Source of the DNA: an uncultured bacterium
GTDB taxonomy: Bacteria > Bacillota > Clostridia > Oscillospirales > Oscillospiraceae
Direction: 5' to 3'
DNA length: 9,584 bases
NCBI GenBank assembly: GCA_905215425.1
Contig: CAJMQD010000020.1
Coordinates: 1 to 9,584 of the forward strand
The notes below the pieces were generated by a model. It did not search any database. It worked only from the letters and a program-made list of their open reading frames with translations, and had not been told where the DNA came from. How positions within the stretch are numbered: position 1 is the stretch's first letter; each line of letters starts with the position of its first letter. Made by a program: the position numbers and the translations under genes. Of the stretch, positions 5,931 to 9,584 are shown piece after piece.

Positions 5931-6291
5931 CCGGTATATCCCGCGCAACGGGAGCTATACCCGTGTGACGGTGGAGGATGTTCCGCCTCCCGGTCCGCCG
6001 CCGGCGGGAGAGCCGCCTTCATCAGGTGTGGGCTCAGGCAGCACAGGCGGGCGCACCACGGTACATCCCCCCTTCGATCTGTCGGCGCTGCTCTTCGGAG
6101 GGGGAGAAGGGGGCGGGATCTCTGCCCTGCTGAAGACTCTGAAGTTAGACAGCCTGGACAGCGGCGATATCCTGCTGCTGCTGATCGTCCTGTTCCTCCT
6201 GGTGGAGGGGGATGATATTGAACTGGTCATCGCCCTGGGGCTGGTGCTTATTATGGGGTTGAACGGAGAGAAGGAGAACAAGGGCGCATAA
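5923..6291 (+). CDS. Pro-rich small membrane-associated protein, third of the three-gene cluster
   Basis: The 122-residue product begins with a polar, proline-rich head (VEDVPPPGPPPAGEPP), passes through a Gly/Ser-rich linker (about 33-65), and ends in two short hydrophobic segments (about 82-94 and 99-113) split by an acidic EGDDIE. The two segments could form a short membrane hairpin or a buried helical pair. The start is GTG at 5923, chosen because GGGGAGGAG ends just before it and no better start is near. The coding region overlaps the previous gene by eight bases. With the two upstream genes it may form a membrane-attached complex, with this protein as anchor; that is inference. I do not recognise a named family. 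Confidence 0.78.
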   Translation: MYNRYIPRNGSYTRVTVEDVPPPGPPPAGEPPSSGVGSGSTGGRTTVHPPFDLSALLFGGGEGGGISALLKTLKLDSLDSGDILLLLIVLFLLVEGDDIELVIALGLVLIMGLNGEKENKGA

Positions 6292-6295
6292 AAAG

Positions 6296-6331
6296 GAAAG
6301 GGGAAAAGAATGTGAGATCCTTTCCCCTTTC
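6296..6331. terminator. Terminator between convergent units, strongest for the - strand
   Basis: GAAAGGGGAAA (6296-6306) pairs perfectly with TTTCCCCTTTC (6321-6331) over a 14-base loop. Read on the minus strand the stem is followed by CTTTTT, a normal terminator for the tagO-wecB unit. On the plus strand only AATT follows, so termination of the three-gene cluster there is less certain. The remaining 67 bases up to 6398 are AT-rich and show no gene. Confidence 0.75.
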
Positions 6332-6398
6332 AATTGCTCGCGGGCTTATTTTGTACGCCGTTTAAATAAGGGGCAGAAAATAAACTGGAGACATTTCG

Positions 6399-7154
6399 TT
6401 AAATTGTGTGCATTGCAGTGCCGTCGGGCAGGGAGAACTGGGCCGTGCTGGGGCAGGGGGACTGAATGGCGGTGTAGGCCGTCATACAGTAGACCAACTG
6501 TCCGTTCACCTCGGTTTCGGCAGAGACCAGCAGACCGGACTGGATATTGACCCAATACCGCAGAATATAGCCGCGTTCCCGGCCCTGGGCCTCGACATAA
6601 ACGCAGGGCAGTCCGCCGCGGTCCTCATAGCCGGCGTCGGTGATGCTGTCTGAGTTCAGGGCCAGCACAGTTTCGTAAGTTGGCATCAGCTGAGCCAGGT
6701 CGGCGGTCAGATCGTCAACAGGCGTGGAGACATAGCGTCTGCTGTTGTCATACCACAGCCAAGCCTCGTCAGGCCCAATCAGGTCCCAGCGGATGGGGCC
6801 GGGGCTGGTGGCCCGGTGAACCTTGGTCCAGCCTCCGTCAGTCCAAACCTGAATGTTGGTGGAGGAGGAGCCGTTGGACCAGAAGCGCTCTACGGTCAGT
6901 TCACGGTAGTAGCTGTCCGTACGGCTGAGGGTCGCGATCACGCTCTGGACGGTCTCCGGAGTGACCTCCAGCCGGAGATAGCTCTGATCGGCAGAGGAGG
7001 CGGCGGAACTGTTTGGCTGAGAGCTGCTGGTGTCAGGCAGGGTGATCTGGGGCGTATGAAGGGCGAACAGCCCCCGGCCGAAACTGGTAAACATTGCCCC
7101 TACGATGAGGGCGATGACCAGCAGAGTGAGCAAAAGCCGGTTTTTTTGTTCCAT
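6399..7154 (-). CDS. Membrane-anchored extracytoplasmic protein of unknown function, possibly LolA-like
   Basis: A 251-residue protein with a short basic N-terminus, one membrane helix (about residues 6-23), a Ser/Pro linker (about 38-56) and a soluble outer domain. The outer domain is beta-rich, with repeated strand-like segments such as ELTVERFW, NIQVWTDGGW, AWLWYDNS, YILRYWVNIQSGLLVSAE and GQLVYCMTAY. This succession, with 'conversion of substrate load into strand' features and a final FSLPDGT, recalls the LolA/RseB-type half-barrel fold, but I cannot confirm it. There is no lipobox, so it is anchored by the helix. It begins 33 bases after wecB and likely belongs to the same transcript. 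It might handle a lipid-linked wall precursor or sense envelope state; both are guesses from context. A purine-rich GGTGAGG precedes the ATG closely. Confidence 0.8.
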   Translation of the reverse strand: MEQKNRLLLTLLVIALIVGAMFTSFGRGLFALHTPQITLPDTSSSQPNSSAASSADQSYLRLEVTPETVQSVIATLSRTDSYYRELTVERFWSNGSSSTNIQVWTDGGWTKVHRATSPGPIRWDLIGPDEAWLWYDNSRRYVSTPVDDLTADLAQLMPTYETVLALNSDSITDAGYEDRGGLPCVYVEAQGRERGYILRYWVNIQSGLLVSAETEVNGQLVYCMTAYTAIQSPCPSTAQFSLPDGTAMHTI

Positions 7155-7187
7155 ATCCTCACCGCCTTTCCGCAGGTATGGGAAAAA

Positions 7188-8336
7188 TTACAGGCCGAAG
7201 GGTGCGGGCGGCTGCGCCCGCAGGCCGAAGTGATATTCAATGGCATCGGCGATCCGCTGGCAGGCTTTGCCGTCTCCGTAGGGGTTGACGGCGTGAGCCA
7301 TGCGGTCGTAGGCCGCAGGATCGGACAGAAGCTGACTGGCCATGGCGAAGATGGTATCCTCTTCCACGCCGGCCAGCTTGACAGTGCCGGCTGCGACGGC
7401 CTCGGGGCGCTCCGTCTCCTTCCGCAGGACGAGCACAGGCTTGCCCAGGGCAGGAGCTTCTTCCTGAAGCCCGCCGGAGTCGGTCATCACCAAGTAACAG
7501 CGGGCCATCAGATTGTGCATCTCATCCACGGCCAGCGGAGAAATCAGGTGGATGCGGGGATGATGGTCCAGATACTTATGGGCGGCCTCCTGTACCACGG
7601 GAGACAGGTGGACCGGGTAGACCAATTCCGCCTCTGGGAAGGCATCGGCCACGCGGCGCAGGGCGGTCATGATCTGGGTCATGGGCTGGCCGTAGTTTTC
7701 CCGGCGATGGCAGGTGACCAGAATGACCTTTCGTCCGGTGTAATCCAGCTGATTCAGGATGTCCTCCTGGAAGGTGAAGTCGGCGCGCACCGTGGTCTGA
7801 AGGGCGTCGATCACCGTGTTTCCTGTGAGGAATACCCCCTGGGTGATGTTCTCCCGGGCCAGGTTGTCCCGGTTGGTCACCGTGGGGCAGAAGTGCAGAT
7901 CGGCGATGGCGCCTACCATCTTCCGGTTCATCTCCTCCGGGAAGGGGGACCACTTGTCATAGGTGCGCAGACCGGCCTCCACGTGACCCACGGGGATCTG
8001 GTGGTAGAAGGCCGCCAGAGCGCCGGAGAAGGTGGTGGAGGTGTCCCCATGGACCAGAACCAGGTCGGGTTGGGCCTGGTCCAGTACTCCGTCCATACCG
8101 GTGAGACAACGGGAGGTGATGGAGGACAGGGTCTGCCGGGGCTGCATGATGTTCAGGTCATAGTCGGGTTTAAGCTGGAAGATATCCAGCACGCTGTCCA
8201 GCATCTGGCGGTGCTGGGCGGTGACGCAGCAGATGGCCTGAATGCCAGGACGGCGGGACAGCTCCAGGGCCAGAGGCGCCATTTTGATGGCCTCCGGACG
8301 GGTGCCGAAAATGGTCATAACTTTGATAGGTCTCAT
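7188..8336 (-). CDS. wecB: UDP-N-acetylglucosamine 2-epimerase (non-hydrolysing)
   Basis: The enzyme interconverts UDP-GlcNAc and UDP-ManNAc in the cytoplasm and so supplies ManNAc for wall polysaccharides. The 382-residue length is normal for the family, and the signature motifs are present in order: GTRPEAIK (11-18), HGDT with D98, GHVEAGLRT with E120, PFPEEMNR with E134, TCHRREN with H210, and DSGGLQEE with S287 and E293. The equivalent residues bind the nucleotide sugar or catalyse in the characterised bacterial enzymes (also called MnaA). Its ATG overlaps the stop of tagO (ATGA). Products of the two genes would cooperate: TagO adds GlcNAc-1-P to the lipid and a ManNAc transferase, not present in the window, would use UDP-ManNAc. 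The C-terminus carries a short Pro/Ala extension without known role. Confidence 0.95.
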   Translation of the reverse strand: MRPIKVMTIFGTRPEAIKMAPLALELSRRPGIQAICCVTAQHRQMLDSVLDIFQLKPDYDLNIMQPRQTLSSITSRCLTGMDGVLDQAQPDLVLVHGDTSTTFSGALAAFYHQIPVGHVEAGLRTYDKWSPFPEEMNRKMVGAIADLHFCPTVTNRDNLARENITQGVFLTGNTVIDALQTTVRADFTFQEDILNQLDYTGRKVILVTCHRRENYGQPMTQIMTALRRVADAFPEAELVYPVHLSPVVQEAAHKYLDHHPRIHLISPLAVDEMHNLMARCYLVMTDSGGLQEEAPALGKPVLVLRKETERPEAVAAGTVKLAGVEEDTIFAMASQLLSDPAAYDRMAHAVNPYGDGKACQRIADAIEYHFGLRAQPPAPFGL

Positions 8337-9448
8337 TTTTCTGACTGATCCTCCTCGCCGAAGAAATTGTCGTTGCTGCCGGAAGGGGCGTTTTTGCGTT
8401 CGGTCTCATTGGCGTGGTCGAAAAAGACCTTGGCGGCCATGGCTCCGCACAGGCAAAGGGCCAAAAGAAATACCATGGCCTTCAGCACGCCGTTGGTGGC
8501 CAGCACCACGGCAGACAGGCCCAGAATGGCGGAGATCACATACAGCACAGCCACGGCCTGCTTCTGGGAAAAGCCCATGTCGATCAGCCGGTGGTGGATA
8601 TGTCCCCGGTCGGGAGTCATGGGGGACTGCCCGTGGGACACCCGGCGAAGGATGGCAAAGCAGGTATCGAAGATGGGCAGGGCCAGCACCAGGAAGGGTA
8701 CGGCGAAGGACATGATGGCGTATAGCTTGAACAGGCCCTGGATGGATACCACCGCCAAAACAAAGCCCAGGAAAGTGGAGCCTGTGTCGCCCATAAAAAT
8801 CTTGGCGGGGTTCAGGTTATAGGGCAGAAAGCCCAGACAGCCCCCGGCCAGGGCGGCGGTGAGAATGGCGATGGAGGGCTCGGCCACCGTCAGGGCGATG
8901 ACCAGAAGGGTCATGGAGCTGATGGTGGACACGCCGCAGGCCAGGCCGTCCAGACCGTCGATCAGGTTGACGGCGTTGGTGATGCCCACGATCCAGACCA
9001 CAGAGACGGGAATGGCCAGCCAGCCCAGCTCCCAGAAGGGGTTGGAGCTGAAGATGTTGGGGTTGGACAGCAGCGTGATCTCGTTGCCCATAAGCACGGC
9101 GATCAGGGCAGCACAGATCTGCACCACCAGCTTCAGCTTGGCGCCTAAAGCGTAGATGTCGTCGAAGATACCCAGGATCACGATGATCACGGCCCCCATG
9201 AGCATTCCGCGCAGCGGACGGGTAAGGGGAAGAAACACCAGGGTGCTGAGCAGAAAGCCAAAGAAAATGGCCAGTCCGCCCATGCGGGGAATGGGGTGGT
9301 TGTGCATCCGGCGGCCGTCCTTGGGTACGTCCACCGCGCCGATGCGAATGGCCAGGGTGCGCACCACAGGAGTGGTGATAAGGGACACGATAGCCGCCGC
9401 CAGCAGGGCGGCAGTGACGGTGCCCACAGTGGATAGATCAAATACCAT
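8333..9448 (-). CDS. tagO: Undecaprenyl-phosphate GlcNAc-1-phosphate transferase (TagO/WecA family)
   Basis: This integral membrane enzyme transfers GlcNAc-1-phosphate from UDP-GlcNAc to undecaprenyl phosphate, the first step in teichoic acid or similar wall polysaccharide synthesis. Counting from ATG 9448 (371 aa), the family motifs are DVPKDGRRMH (40-49) with PRMGG, GIFDD (D96, D97), NLIDGLDGL (161-169), FMGDTGS (218-224) and GHIHHRL (282-288). About ten or eleven hydrophobic helices are spread through the chain. The C-terminal 30 residues are polar and charged (NETERKNAPSG and so on), forming a cytoplasmic tail. The start is uncertain by nine bases: a TTG at 9457 is in frame with only three bases after AGAGG, while ATG 9448 has 12; I preferred the ATG. 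MraY is unlikely because the motifs are of the WecA/TagO kind. The next gene, wecB, overlaps it by four bases. Confidence 0.94.
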   Translation of the reverse strand: MVFDLSTVGTVTAALLAAAIVSLITTPVVRTLAIRIGAVDVPKDGRRMHNHPIPRMGGLAIFFGFLLSTLVFLPLTRPLRGMLMGAVIIVILGIFDDIYALGAKLKLVVQICAALIAVLMGNEITLLSNPNIFSSNPFWELGWLAIPVSVVWIVGITNAVNLIDGLDGLACGVSTISSMTLLVIALTVAEPSIAILTAALAGGCLGFLPYNLNPAKIFMGDTGSTFLGFVLAVVSIQGLFKLYAIMSFAVPFLVLALPIFDTCFAILRRVSHGQSPMTPDRGHIHHRLIDMGFSQKQAVAVLYVISAILGLSAVVLATNGVLKAMVFLLALCLCGAMAAKVFFDHANETERKNAPSGSNDNFFGEEDQSEK

Positions 9449-9499
9449 AATGTTCAAAAGCCTCTTGTGTATTCACTCAGTTTCAGGTTAGGAAGATGG

Positions 9500-9584
9500 T
9501 CAGCGGGCCACAAAGCCTACCTTTTTGTAGACCTTGCGCAGGGTCTTGTTGGCCACATAGCTCGCTTTTTCCGCACCTGCCTTA
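9500..9584 (-). CDS. trpS: Tryptophanyl-tRNA synthetase, C-terminal end (partial)
   Basis: Only the last 28 codons are in the window; the gene continues beyond 9584. The encoded tail reads AEKASYVANKTLRKVYKKVG and ends FVAR before a TGA. The 'A..A..TL.KVYKKVGF' ending matches the C-terminus of bacterial tryptophanyl-tRNA synthetases of Clostridia, which charge tRNA-Trp. The identification rests on this short tail and could be mistaken. The stop is about 50 bases from the tagO start on the same strand, with no terminator between them, so read-through into tagO is likely. Confidence 0.65.
   Translation of the reverse strand, partial: KAGAEKASYVANKTLRKVYKKVGFVAR

Noticed and set aside
6816..8348. 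A 510-codon open frame on the + strand opposite wecB
   Set aside because: It is antisense to a clearly identified epimerase with all its motifs; its product is low-complexity in Gly, His and Gln and has no recognisable family. Long antisense frames are expected in GC-rich DNA.
8242..9491. Several open frames on the + strand opposite tagO
   Set aside because: They overlap a full-length TagO with intact motifs, and their products are Arg/Pro-rich and unlike any protein family I know.

Overview
The window looks like chromosomal DNA of a high-GC, Gram-positive anaerobe of the Clostridia, most plausibly a gut Oscillospiraceae-type organism. That placement is an inference. It rests on strong GGAGG-type ribosome binding sites, GTG and TTG starts, several proteins of clostridial flavour, and a TagO/WecB pair of the kind that makes linkage units for wall polysaccharides. 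No rRNA, tRNA, CRISPR array, transposase or integrase was seen.

Region 1 (1-824) holds the 3' part of a cysteine-rich conserved protein of unknown function, closed by a clean rho-independent terminator. Region 2 (829-3130) is a compact phage-type lysis cassette on the + strand. It has six tightly overlapping genes: a coiled-coil protein, an XkdX-like small protein, a membrane-anchored coiled-coil protein, a two-helix membrane protein, an LLH-family holin and an Amidase_2 endolysin. No capsid, tail or integration genes are next to it in the window, so it is either the edge of a prophage or a stand-alone domesticated unit. A strong hairpin at 3087-3129 ends it and also serves the convergent gene.

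Region 3 (3128-5146, - strand) encodes a YfcE-type metallophosphoesterase followed by a cardiolipin synthase. The synthase has no ATG, GTG or TTG where its Shine-Dalgarno sequence points; an ACG sits there instead. Region 4 (5147-6291, + strand) is divergent from it and contains three small linked genes of unknown function (89, 130 and 122 aa), preceded by a perfect 9-bp inverted repeat.

Region 5 (6292-9584, - strand) reads, in transcription order: the end of tryptophanyl-tRNA synthetase, then tagO, wecB and a membrane-anchored protein of unknown function with a possible LolA-like fold. TagO would load GlcNAc-1-phosphate onto undecaprenyl phosphate and WecB would supply UDP-ManNAc, together starting a GlcNAc-ManNAc linkage unit. 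A hairpin at 6296-6331 ends this unit. The points most worth a second look are the ACG start of cls, a well-placed internal start inside the endolysin gene, the isolated lysis cassette, and the uncharacterised three-gene cluster.
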